NCBI RefSeq assembly: GCF_002741055.1
Contig: NZ_CP016809.1
Location: 3,060,501 to 3,124,500, forward strand
Direction: 5' to 3'
Length of the DNA: 64,000 bases
Source of the DNA: Paenibacillus ihbetae
GTDB taxonomy: Bacteria > Bacillota > Bacilli > Paenibacillales > Paenibacillaceae
The position numbers and the translations under genes were made by a program. The number at the start of each line of letters is the position of its first letter. The first letter of the stretch is position 1. The notes under the pieces are model-generated. The model searched no databases, had not been told where the DNA came from, and saw only the letters and a list, made by a program, of their open reading frames with translations. Shown in pieces: positions 28,677 to 37,345 of the stretch.

Positions 28677-30929
28677 TTACGTACCATGGGCACCGGGAGC
28701 CGCCGATGTCTTCAGCTGTGGGTCGTCTTCCAGTTCCCGTGCTGTATGACGCATCAGTTGAAGGAGCTCGACGCCGGCCAGAAGCACAATGCCGATGCCG
28801 TGCGTGTCGTTCACATTCCACGACAGGTCGTGCTTGTAATACGAGTGGGAGGTGGACCAGCTGCTCCCCTTGCATACGCCGAATACATTGCCTTTGCCGT
28901 CAATCGCCCGGGCGGTCAGGCCCTCCCACCCCGAGACGGCTGCCTGCGCGTAGAGCTGGGTCGACCGAAGCCAGCCTCGCCGTACGCCCCGGGCCATGCC
29001 ATAGATGAACATCGCGGTGCACGACGCTTCCTCATAGGATTCGGGATCGGTCAGCACTTGGTGCCACAGCCCGTTTACGCCCTGCACCCGTCGGTACCCT
29101 TCCGCCAGCTCACGGTAGAACTGCAGAAGACGCTCGTAGTCGGGATGGCCGGTCGGAAGCACGGCGAGCAGCTCGGCCAGCGAGAAGAATACCCACCCGT
29201 TGCCCCTCCCCCATACCGTACGGGAAGGCAGGCCCCGCCGAACGTCATAGACATGCGACATCAGCTGCAAATCCGGCATATACAAGTAAGACTTATACAG
29301 CAGCAGCTGCTTTGCCGCTTCGTCCAAATAGCGGGAGTCGCCGGTCAGCTCCGCATACCGGCATAGAAACGGCACGCTCATATACATATCGTCGCACCAC
29401 ATCGTCAGGTCCATGCTGCGGGAAACGCCGACCTCCCGGTAGAGGGCGCCGTCCGGCAGCCGGGATTGAACGGTCATGATATACCGGGCGATATCGTCAG
29501 CGGCCCGGCGAGCCCCTTTCAGCGACCGAAGGCGGTCAGCGAGGATGGCGAGCGCGCCGAAGGAGCCGCAATCATCCAGACTGTCGATATCGGACAGCTG
29601 ATTGTTCAGCCCGGCTGCGCCGAACCGTTCCCGATCCCATAACGCGTACTCGTAATGGGAGGTAGCGAACTCGACATGCCGCAGAACGTAATGCTCAAGA
29701 TCAGGGCGATGCAGCGTTCTGCTCGTTTCAAGCAGGCCGTAAAGCGTTACGCCCAGCGGATAATTCCATCGGCCAAACAGCTCGTTCTCCAGAAACGGCC
29801 GAATGCATGCACCCGATTCGCCTCCCGTCCAGAACAGCTTCTCCCCGCCCGGCTGAGCGAGGGTATCCATGCCAAAATACTCGGATATTTCAAGCTCCGC
29901 ATCCGCACGGAATGGACCGAGATACAGCCATTCTCCCTTGAGGCCGTGCACCTTGCGGGGCGCGCACAGCATCCCGGAGGGGGAAACCTCATCGATGCGA
30001 AATCCCCATCCGTCCGGGCCGCATTCGCACCGGGCCGTCAGCTCTCCGCGTCCTGCGGGGGCATCGAGCGTGAAGCGGAAGCTTCCCGCCTCGGGATAAA
30101 AGCCGGCTTCCCGGCCGTTCCATTCAAACCGCACCGGTCCGTAGGCGGTTCCGGACACCAGGACCTTCGCCGGGGCCAAGCTGCGGTTAATGACAGCCGC
30201 CCAGGCATATGCGGCATATCCCGGCTTGTCGCCATACATGACGGACATGGGGCCTTTCGGGCTGCCAGCGTCGACTCTCTCACCATGCTCCGCTCGTGCT
30301 GGGAGCCAGTCCGTTCCCGTGAGCGCCTCGCTCTTCACGATACCGGGGATGACCGGAAGCGAGCGGGAGAGCGGCCTTGTCACGATCCAGCCCTCCTCCC
30401 CCTCCCTCTCCGTTGACGGAGCCAGAAAGCAATACGGTTTGTTCTTACGGTTGCTCGTACCGAATACACCTCCGGCTCCCCCGGGTCCAGGGCGGAATTC
30501 CAGGACGAAGTGGTTCCACCCTTCGGTGAGCTCGATCCCGATTCTGACCGGCGTGTCCGGATCCGCCGCCTCTCCCTGCGCGGAGCCGAACCGCTTTCTC
30601 CCGTTATGATACAGCCGTACCGGTCCGTCGCTCTGGATCAGGAAGGGAAAGGTGTGCCCTTCCCGGACCCACAGCTTCCCCCAGGCATAAACCACCTGGT
30701 CTTCCGTCATCTCCGGAAACATGTCCCCGATCGGAAATACGTAAGCGTGATCCCCCCGCTTGCGAATCGGCCCGCTGCGGCTAACCCGGTACACCGGAGG
30801 GTGAGGAGGATGATCGCCTACATAACGCTGGGCGATGACCGTAAGAGCATGCTCAATCGAGCTTCCCTCCGTCTGGTAGGCCAAGCCCTCCGCCGGATCG
30901 AAATATTCGCTGCTATCCTGTTTGCTCAT
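28677..30929 (-). CDS. Large GH105-type glycosidase with N-terminal beta domain
   Basis: 750-aa cytoplasmic protein. The C-terminal 380 residues form a GH88/105 (alpha/alpha)6 barrel: NQLSDIDSLDDCGSFG, MDLTMWCDDMYMSVPFLCRY (candidate catalytic Asp residues), RTVWGRGNGWVFFSLAELL and YEEASCTAMFIYGMARG. The N-terminal 350 residues are beta-rich with a jelly-roll-like segment (WVREGHTFPFLIQSDGPVRLYHNG), possibly a carbohydrate-binding or dimer domain. It is about twice the length of the GH105 gene at 21784, so the two probably differ in substrate. The ATG at 30929 overlaps the upstream oxidoreductase stop by 4 nt. No signal peptide. Confidence 0.85.
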   Translation of the reverse strand: MSKQDSSEYFDPAEGLAYQTEGSSIEHALTVIAQRYVGDHPPHPPVYRVSRSGPIRKRGDHAYVFPIGDMFPEMTEDQVVYAWGKLWVREGHTFPFLIQSDGPVRLYHNGRKRFGSAQGEAADPDTPVRIGIELTEGWNHFVLEFRPGPGGAGGVFGTSNRKNKPYCFLAPSTEREGEEGWIVTRPLSRSLPVIPGIVKSEALTGTDWLPARAEHGERVDAGSPKGPMSVMYGDKPGYAAYAWAAVINRSLAPAKVLVSGTAYGPVRFEWNGREAGFYPEAGSFRFTLDAPAGRGELTARCECGPDGWGFRIDEVSPSGMLCAPRKVHGLKGEWLYLGPFRADAELEISEYFGMDTLAQPGGEKLFWTGGESGACIRPFLENELFGRWNYPLGVTLYGLLETSRTLHRPDLEHYVLRHVEFATSHYEYALWDRERFGAAGLNNQLSDIDSLDDCGSFGALAILADRLRSLKGARRAADDIARYIMTVQSRLPDGALYREVGVSRSMDLTMWCDDMYMSVPFLCRYAELTGDSRYLDEAAKQLLLYKSYLYMPDLQLMSHVYDVRRGLPSRTVWGRGNGWVFFSLAELLAVLPTGHPDYERLLQFYRELAEGYRRVQGVNGLWHQVLTDPESYEEASCTAMFIYGMARGVRRGWLRSTQLYAQAAVSGWEGLTARAIDGKGNVFGVCKGSSWSTSHSYYKHDLSWNVNDTHGIGIVLLAGVELLQLMRHTARELEDDPQLKTSAAPGAHGT

Positions 30930-32230
30930 GCTTTTGTCAGCTCTCCTTTCCAACCTGCAAGCACGTCCTGGATCGCCACCGGCTTCCCTTCCTTGGCCGA
31001 GCGCCACACCGCTTCCCCTGTTGCAACCGAATACGCGCCGTCCGCTGCCCCCGATAAGACGGAATAGGGCCTGGATCGGTCCTCACCCAGGAACAGATCG
31101 TTCAAAAGCAGCGGATCGCCTCCTCCATGCCCGCCTTCCCGATGCACCACATGGATCGTTTCTTTGGAGCCGAACAACGGGAAATAGTCGATGGTCTGGA
31201 CCGGAGTCGGAAACGGGGTCCTGGACGGAGCATGGTATTCGGTCGTCTCCAGGCGGCCCTTCGTGCCGTTTATCGCCAGACGGTAGCCTTCGTACGGCAG
31301 CGAGAAGTTGACGGAATAACTGAGCAGCGCGCCCCCGTTGTATCGGATAGCGGCCGCATACGTATCCTCGATGTCAATCTCGGAGTCAAAGATGCACTGG
31401 TCCGGGCGGTAACCCGTGTACGGAAATTGCCGCCCTTCCGCCGCAAGGAGACCGAGGTGATCATCCTTCACATGGCGCGCATTCCAGCGCGTGTAGTAGG
31501 CACAGCGGCTTGCTGCCGTGCAGGTGCCGCAATGGCGGCCGTCCACCCGCTCCGGGTTAAGCTCGCCTTCGGATCCGTAATAATGAAGGGCCCCGTAAGC
31601 GAAGGCTTCGACCGGCCGCTGATTGATCCACCAGCCGACGAGGTCGAAATGATGGGTGCTCTTGTGGATGGAGAGGCCGCCGGAAAGCTCGCGCCGGCGG
31701 TTCCATCTTTTGAAATAGCTTGCTCCATGATACGTATCCAGGTACCAGTTCAAATCCACGGAAGTAATGCGGCCAAGCCGGCCCTCCCATACCATTTCCT
31801 TGATCTTGTCGTGAACGGGAGCATAACGATAGTTGAACGTGACGGTTACGCTGCCTTTGCTTGCCCTTTCCGCTTCCAGCACCCGCCGGGCGTCCGCCCC
31901 GGTCGTGACCATCGGTTTCTCCGTGATGACATCCAGATCGTGCTCCAGCGCGGCGACGATATAACGCGCATGCGTATCATCCCGTCCCGCTACAATCACG
32001 ACGTCCGGCTTCGTCTCCTCGATCATGCGTTCGAACTCCTCTTCGCCGTAAACGGCGATGGCCGGATGCTCCGGAAAACGTGTGCGGAACAGCTCAAAAC
32101 GCTCCGGGTCTGTGTCGAGCAGCGCCACCAGCTCGCTCCGCGGGGCATACGTCGTCAAGATCGGCTTGGCAAACATCCCAAGCGCCCGTCCGCTGACACC
32201 GCATATCGCATATTTCTTCTTCATTAGCAT
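30926..32230 (-). CDS. Gfo/Idh/MocA family oxidoreductase
   Basis: 434-aa NAD(P)-dependent sugar dehydrogenase-like protein. The Rossmann domain starts with KKKYAICGVSGRALGMFAKPIL, a variant of GxGxxG, and includes PDVVIVAGRDDTHARYIVAAL and the conserved VITEKPM motif near residue 110. The C-terminal alpha/beta domain contains GGLSIHKSTHHFDLVGWW and a cysteine-rich insert (HCGTCTAASRCAYY) that may bind a metal or be structural. The start at 32230 overlaps the stop of the binding-protein gene (TGATG) with GAGG 5 nt upstream; ATG 32224 is an alternative. Substrate probably a uronate or side-chain sugar, from context only. Confidence 0.85.
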   Translation of the reverse strand: MLMKKKYAICGVSGRALGMFAKPILTTYAPRSELVALLDTDPERFELFRTRFPEHPAIAVYGEEEFERMIEETKPDVVIVAGRDDTHARYIVAALEHDLDVITEKPMVTTGADARRVLEAERASKGSVTVTFNYRYAPVHDKIKEMVWEGRLGRITSVDLNWYLDTYHGASYFKRWNRRRELSGGLSIHKSTHHFDLVGWWINQRPVEAFAYGALHYYGSEGELNPERVDGRHCGTCTAASRCAYYTRWNARHVKDDHLGLLAAEGRQFPYTGYRPDQCIFDSEIDIEDTYAAAIRYNGGALLSYSVNFSLPYEGYRLAINGTKGRLETTEYHAPSRTPFPTPVQTIDYFPLFGSKETIHVVHREGGHGGGDPLLLNDLFLGEDRSRPYSVLSGAADGAYSVATGEAVWRSAKEGKPVAIQDVLAGWKGELTKA

Positions 32231-33774
32231 CACATCCTCGAATACCATTCCTCAACCCGCTTGGTGACTTCTTCCCCTCCGGACGTATACCAACGATCCA
32301 CGAATTCATCGAACTTCTCCAGCGGCCACTCGCCGATGACAATCTTGGTCAAGTATTCCTGGAACAGCTTATGGGATTGAATATCGGGATATCCCTCGTA
32401 CACGGTGCTCGGCAGCCCGTCGCCGGCAATCCGCTTGGCGTCCGCGGTGCTTACCTCGAAAATGTCCTTCACCATCTGCTGCATGTCTTCCGGGATCGTC
32501 TCCTGAATCCGGATGTTCATGTCCTCCTCGGTCGTCAGGTTGCGCATGCCGAGGGCGAGCGGCCGGCTGTCCTCTGGAGGGAGCAGCACTTTCTTGCCGT
32601 CCACGACTTCATGCTGCAGTCCCTCGATGCCGAACCGGATAAACTCGTCGTTGGAACGGTCATAGAAGAAATCCAGCAGCTTCAGGGCTGCAGGCGCGTT
32701 GGCTTCGGCTTTAGTCGGAATGATCCATTCGGGCTCGCCCATGCTTTTTTGCGTGACATATCCCTCATAGCCCTCCGCTTTCGGAAGCGGCATGCCGACG
32801 ACATACGCATCCGGGGCTTTCTGCTGAATCGCCGTAAAGCGGTCGCGCAGGTTCGCCGGAAGATGGTACCAGCTGCCGACGAGGTTGTTGTTAATTTTGG
32901 CAGTCCATACATCGCCCTTGTTCAGGAACGTTTCGTTATCAAGCAGCTTCTCGGCATACAGCTCGCGGATGAACCCGATCGCCGCCTTCATGTTGTCCGT
33001 GACGCCGGCATACTGGATCTTCCCGTCATACACATCCCACTCCGGATTTCCCTCCCACATCGCTACGCCGTACATCGCGAACAAATGGTCCATCCATTTG
33101 CCGAATTCCCGGCCAGACGTCGGCAGCTCATCCTTTACGCCGTTGCCGTTCGGGTCCTGTTCCAGGAACGCGGCCAGCACCTGCTTGTATTCCTCCGTGG
33201 TGGTCGGCATCGGCAAGCCGACCTTGTCGAGCCAATCCTGGCGGATCATCGGTGCACGCTCAGGCACGAGAAACACCTTCGGCACATAGTAGATTTTTCC
33301 GTCCGGCGAAGCCGATCGTACGACATCCCACGCCTCCTGCGGAATGTTCTTCCACACGTTCGGCGCATACTGCGGCAGCAGATCGTCCAGCGCAAGCGCG
33401 CCGCCTTGCCGGATCAACGTCTGCTCGATGCCGCCAATCGGCCTTAAAATATCCGGAAGATCATCGGAGGCGATCATCAGATTTAAAAATTCCGTCGGCT
33501 CCGAGCCCGGCGGGGTCGTGACCAGCTCATATTGGACCCCGGTGCGCTCGGCCACGTACTGGACATGCGGATTGTCCGGGCCCGGAATCGTGCCTACTCC
33601 CATGTGGCTTTTGAACACCTTGACCTTCGTAACGTCGCTTCCCCCTTCGCTGCCCTGGCCGCCTGCTTCGGTTCCGGAGCCTCCCGGGCTGCCGCAGCCT
33701 GCCAGCAGTCCTGCCGCCAGCAAGACCGCGAGCGCCGGCTTCCCGAACCATTTGCGGAAATACCATTTCGCCAT
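32230..33774 (-). CDS. Extracellular sugar-binding lipoprotein of an ABC importer (LplA/YtcQ-like)
   Basis: 514-aa lipoprotein. The signal ends in a lipobox LLAG with C27 as the lipidated residue, followed by a Gly/Ser-rich linker. The mature protein has the two-lobe family 1-type binding fold (LMIASDDLPDILRP, FLEQDPNGNGVKDELPTSG with a calcium-like DPNGNGVKDE loop). That loop and the length match the Firmicute LplA/YtcQ group, which bind pectin-derived and other complex oligosaccharides. The ATG has GGGGAGG 7 nt upstream. It is the third gene of the importer operon, after two permease genes. Confidence 0.92.
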   Translation of the reverse strand: MAKWYFRKWFGKPALAVLLAAGLLAGCGSPGGSGTEAGGQGSEGGSDVTKVKVFKSHMGVGTIPGPDNPHVQYVAERTGVQYELVTTPPGSEPTEFLNLMIASDDLPDILRPIGGIEQTLIRQGGALALDDLLPQYAPNVWKNIPQEAWDVVRSASPDGKIYYVPKVFLVPERAPMIRQDWLDKVGLPMPTTTEEYKQVLAAFLEQDPNGNGVKDELPTSGREFGKWMDHLFAMYGVAMWEGNPEWDVYDGKIQYAGVTDNMKAAIGFIRELYAEKLLDNETFLNKGDVWTAKINNNLVGSWYHLPANLRDRFTAIQQKAPDAYVVGMPLPKAEGYEGYVTQKSMGEPEWIIPTKAEANAPAALKLLDFFYDRSNDEFIRFGIEGLQHEVVDGKKVLLPPEDSRPLALGMRNLTTEEDMNIRIQETIPEDMQQMVKDIFEVSTADAKRIAGDGLPSTVYEGYPDIQSHKLFQEYLTKIVIGEWPLEKFDEFVDRWYTSGGEEVTKRVEEWYSRM

Positions 33775-33852
33775 GTGTAAATCCTCCCCTTTTGAATGGT
33801 TGTTATATCAAACCGGTCCTAGAACCGATTTCATATCGAAGGTCTGCCCGGC

Positions 33853-34722
33853 CTATTCCTTTAGCGAGCCGAGCATCGAGCCTTTGACGAAATATTTTTG
33901 CAGATACGGATACACCAGAATGATCGGAATCGTCGCAAATAAGATTGTAGCCGCTTTCAAAGTTGTCGTGTTAAAATCGAAGTCGCCCAGAAACATATTG
34001 ACCGCGGCCAGCTCCTCCGGGGATTGCAGATACGCCCGAAGCTTCATCTGAAGCGGCCATTTCTCCGGATCGCGGATAAACAGCACGGCCCGGGAGAAGG
34101 TATTCCAGTAACCGACCGCGTAGAACAAGCTCACCGTCGCCACGACCGGCTTGGATAAGGGCAGGTAGATGCGGAACAGGATGCCGAAATCGCTGCACCC
34201 GTCTATTCTCGCCGAATCGTCCAATTCGCCGGGAATGCCCATGAAAAAGGTTCGAATGATGATCATATTGAATGTGCCGATCAGGCCCGGCAGGATCAGG
34301 GCCCACAACGAGTTCATCATGCCGAGCTCGCGAACGGTCAGGAAGAACGGGATCATCGGCGCGTTGAAAATCATTGTCAGCACGATGCCGAGCATGACCG
34401 GCTTGCGCAGCAGAAACTCGCGACGGGACAGCGGATAGGCCGTCATGACCGAGAACAGCATGCTGAGGAGCGTCCCGACGACCGTAATATATACGGTGAT
34501 GCCGAAGGATGTCCACAGGCCTTGATTTTTCAAAATATGCTCCCATGAAGCGGTCGTAAATTCCACAGGCAGCAGAAACACTTCCTTGGAATCGGCGGCA
34601 ACCGGTGAGCTGAACGATACGGCCAACAGCTGCACAAGCGGGAAGAGCATCGTCGCCGCGGCGGCGGTCAGAAATACATAATTCAACGTCTGAAACACTT
34701 TTTCTCCGAATGTCGCTTTCAT
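33853..34722 (-). CDS. Carbohydrate ABC transporter permease (LplC/YtcP-like)
   Basis: 289-aa integral membrane protein with six predicted spans and the binding-protein-dependent transport fold. The cytoplasmic EAA loop is ELDDSARIDGCSDFGILFRIYLP, which contacts the ATPase. The C terminus FVKGSMLGSLKE is typical of this subfamily. The ATG at 34722 has AGGGG 8 nt upstream and overlaps the stop of the preceding permease gene by one base (TGATG), so the pair is translationally coupled. It pairs with the permease at 34722-35690; no ATPase gene is present in the cluster, and in B. subtilis such importers share MsmX. Confidence 0.93.
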   Translation of the reverse strand: MKATFGEKVFQTLNYVFLTAAAATMLFPLVQLLAVSFSSPVAADSKEVFLLPVEFTTASWEHILKNQGLWTSFGITVYITVVGTLLSMLFSVMTAYPLSRREFLLRKPVMLGIVLTMIFNAPMIPFFLTVRELGMMNSLWALILPGLIGTFNMIIIRTFFMGIPGELDDSARIDGCSDFGILFRIYLPLSKPVVATVSLFYAVGYWNTFSRAVLFIRDPEKWPLQMKLRAYLQSPEELAAVNMFLGDFDFNTTTLKAATILFATIPIILVYPYLQKYFVKGSMLGSLKE

Positions 34723-35690
34723 CACCACAACCCCTGATCCGTTTTTCTGGCCAACCGGTTAAAAATCCACAACAAGATAAACCCGATGACGGACTGGAAC
34801 AAGCCGATCGCCGTCGTCATGCTGTACTGACCTTGAAGCACGCCTGCACGGTAGACATACGTTTCGATGATATCCCCGACCGAATAGGTCATCGGCGTCA
34901 GCAAATTGAAGATCTGATCAAAGCCGAGCTCGAGGAAATTGCCGATCTGCAGCAGGAACAGCACCAAAATCGTCGGGAACATCGTGGGCAGCGTAATATG
35001 GATCGTTTGCTTCCATCGACCCGCCCCGTCCATGACGGCCGCTTCATATAAATTCGGATTGATGCCGGCGATAGCCGCCAAATAAATGATCGTGCCCCAG
35101 CCGACCTCTTTCCAGATCGACGACAGGACGACGATGGTCCGGAAATAACCTGCCTCCTGCATGAACAGGATCGGCTCGTAACCGAGCCAGCCGCGAACCG
35201 CGTTCACCACGCCTTGACTGGACAGCAGCTCGAATACGATCCCGCCCACAACGACCCATGACAGGAAGTGAGGGAGATAGAACAGGCTCTGGACCACCCG
35301 TTTGGCCAGCATCAGCCGGATTTCATTAAATAGCAGGGCCAGCAGAATCGGCGCCGGAAATCCGAAGAGCAGCTGGTATAAAGCGATCACGGCCGTATTG
35401 CGCAGAACATTGTAGAAATCCTGATAGGTGAAAATAAATCCGAAATTGTCCAGGCCGACCCAGGGGCTGCCCAAAATACCCTTGAAGATCTGATAGTCCT
35501 GAAAGGCGATGACGCTTCCCGCCAGCGGCACATACTTGAATATGATGTAGAACAGGATGCCGGGGAGAATCATGAGATACAGCATCCAGTGCTTGCGGAT
35601 ATTGGCGATGTACCGGTTGCGGGATATTCCGCTCGCCCTGAGGGGCAGCGGGGCGTCATCCTGTTTTAGTTCGGTTGACCGGGTTGCCAT
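34722..35690 (-). CDS. Sugar ABC transporter permease (LplB/YtePlike), first gene of the importer operon
   Basis: 322-aa membrane protein. After a short cytoplasmic tail (MATRSTELKQDDAPLPLRAS) the first span is YLMILPGILFYIIFKYVPLAG, followed by five more. The EAA loop is LYEAAVMDGAGRWKQTIHIT. ATG 35690 is selected because GGGAGG lies about 10 nt upstream and the family's conserved start of TM1 follows about 35 residues later; upstream in-frame ATGs would add about 50 residues unlike the family. The operon promoter should lie at about 35700-35900, just beside the repeat array; cre or regulator sites could not be assigned. Confidence 0.92.
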   Translation of the reverse strand: MATRSTELKQDDAPLPLRASGISRNRYIANIRKHWMLYLMILPGILFYIIFKYVPLAGSVIAFQDYQIFKGILGSPWVGLDNFGFIFTYQDFYNVLRNTAVIALYQLLFGFPAPILLALLFNEIRLMLAKRVVQSLFYLPHFLSWVVVGGIVFELLSSQGVVNAVRGWLGYEPILFMQEAGYFRTIVVLSSIWKEVGWGTIIYLAAIAGINPNLYEAAVMDGAGRWKQTIHITLPTMFPTILVLFLLQIGNFLELGFDQIFNLLTPMTYSVGDIIETYVYRAGVLQGQYSMTTAIGLFQSVIGFILLWIFNRLARKTDQGLW

Positions 35691-36030
35691 CGTGATTGAA
35701 CCTCCCTTCGCTTTTGAGCATGTCAATGTACCGCCAATCATAACGTCTGCCGTGCTGACCCACAACGGTTCAATCCGACACGCAATGAGCAGATCGTGTA
35801 ATTCCGCCATGGGCATCACTCCCGCGGCGAAAGGACAGGGGGAAATCAAGTTACGGGCATAGGGACGGCGGAAGCACCGAAAACAGGATTTGTTGATGCG
35901 GTGGAGGATGCGTTTGTTCTCGGCTCACTCCTATCTGATAGACTTGCCGGGAAGTGCAGCCCCGGCTCTCTTACTCTGACTCCCGAGGCAACCCCGATAA
36001 GGGCGCCGTACCGAGGGGGCCAACCCAACA

Positions 36031-36090
36031 AGAAAAAGCAAGCCTCCTCTGCCAGCCGTCAGGCTGAGATGGAGGTGGCTTGCTTTTTCA
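36031..36090. terminator. Repeat hairpin copy 1 (mismatched stem)
   Basis: First copy of the bidirectional hairpin of the array: AAAAAGCAAGCC pairs across a loop containing an inner CAGCC-GTCA-GGCTG hairpin with GGCTTGCTTTTT. This copy has mismatches in the middle of the stem (CTCCTCT against GGAGGTGG). Confidence 0.65.
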
Positions 36091-36566
36091 ACTAAACGCG
36101 CCGGATAGCGCTGTTCCGGCTGCTTCTTGGGGCAACCGGTCAGCGAAGCCCCGGCTGCTTACGGGTTGCCGCCGGAGACGAAGCCCGGAAGGCTTAATCC
36201 CTGCGCGGTCGGGGGCGTAGCCCGAACGCTTGGCCTTGCGCGGACGGATGCGCAGCCTTGAGCGCCTGCCTTGAGCGGACGGAGGCGCAGCCTTGAACGC
36301 TTGGCCTTGAGGCGCAGCCCGGAGCGCCTACCAAGGCTGGCCCTCGAGTTGCTCCCGCTAGGGATGCCCTCGAGAGGGCCAGGCCCCTCCCCTAGCGGCC
36401 GACGCCGACAGCCGCTAGGCTAAGGTGGAGGAGGCCGATCGGGGCGATTCCAGTCGGGGGCGTGTAACCCCGACTGCCCCTTGCCGGGATGCGCAGCCCC
36501 GGCTCTTGCTCTGGCCCCCGAGGCACCCCCGGCAGGGAACTGTACCGAGGGGGGCCAACCCAACAA

Positions 36567-36626
36567 GAAAAAGCAAGCCTCCTCCGCCAGCCGTCAGGCT
36601 GAGATGGAGGAGACTTGCTTTTTCAA
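36567..36626. terminator. Repeat hairpin copy 2
   Basis: Second copy, with one stem mismatch (the 3' arm reads GGAGGAGACTTGC). Arms end in A5 and T5 on opposite sides, so it could stop RNA polymerase in either direction. Confidence 0.7.
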
Positions 36627-37041
36627 CTAATACGCGGCCGGATAGCGTAGTTCCGGTTGCTTCCTTGGGGCAACCGGTTGGCGAAGCCCGGAAGCTTACG
36701 GGTTGCCGCCGGAGACGGAGCCCGGAAGGCTTATCCCTTGCGCGGTCGGGGGCGTAGCCCGAACGCTTGGCCTTGCGCGGACGGAGGCGCAGCCTTGAGC
36801 GCCTACCAAGGCTGGCCCTCGAGTTGCTCCCGCTAGGGATGCCCTCGAGAGGGCCAGGCCCCTCCCCAAGCGGCCGACGCCGACAGCCGACAGGCTAAGG
36901 TGGAGGAGGCCGATCGGGGCGATTCCAGTCGGGGTCGTTTAACCCCGACTGCCCCTTGCCGGGATGCGCAGCCCCGGCTCTTGCTCTGGCCCCCGAGGCA
37001 GCCCCGGCAGGGGGGCCGAACCGAGGGGGCCAACCCAACAA

Positions 37042-37101
37042 GAAAAAGCAAGCCTCCTCCGCCAGCCGTCAGGCTGAGATGGAGGAGGCTTGCTTTTTCA
37101 A
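37042..37101. terminator. Repeat hairpin copy 3, near-perfect bidirectional terminator
   Basis: Third copy, with an uninterrupted stem of 17-18 bp: AAAAAGCAAGCCTCCTCC pairs with GGAGGAGGCTTGCTTTTT around an inner 5-bp hairpin. A5 and T5 flank the stem. It lies about 245 nt downstream of the speB stop and is a plausible end for the speE-speB transcript. Confidence 0.75.
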
Positions 37102-37345
37102 CTAAAACGCGGCCGGATAGCGCTGTTCCGGCTCCTTCTTTAATGCAACCGGTTGGCGAAGCCCCGCCAGCCTCACGACAACCAGAAGGCCCTGAGGGCG
37201 GTCCGCAAGGGAGCCCGAGAAGGGCCGAGCATGCGCACCAGCCCCGCTCCAATCCTGCCCCCTACCTAACTCCACGCCAACAAGTTCCGGGTGTCCAGAG
37301 GGCAGCGCCCTCGGGGCCCTCCCTGGCAGGGAGGGTTTGGGAGGG

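Larger units (their letters stand above)
35940..37140. repeat. GC-rich tandem repeat array, period about 475-535 bp
   Basis: Three imperfect copies of a long repeat, anchored by CCAACCCAACAAGAAAAAGC at about 36020, 36555 and 37030, giving spacings of 535 and 475 bp. The longer unit holds an extra 60 bp made of short GCGCAGCCTTGA-type repeats (about 36240-36330). Each unit is full of inverted repeats: CAGTCGGGG/CCCCGACTG (about 36452-36477 and 36930-36955), CTGGCCCTC/GAGGGCCAG, GCCGGG/CCCGGC and the terminator-like hairpin listed separately. The first unit is degraded on its left side. Reading frames across it are shared only because the DNA repeats. The array lies between the 3' end of speB and the promoter region of the sugar importer, with sharply higher GC than its neighbours. 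Confidence 0.85.

Noticed and set aside
36425..36757. Open frame in the repeat array starting MEEADRGDSSRGR
   Set aside because: The same frame recurs at 36900 only because the DNA repeats; it has no ribosome site, runs through terminator hairpins and shows no coding-type substitution pattern.
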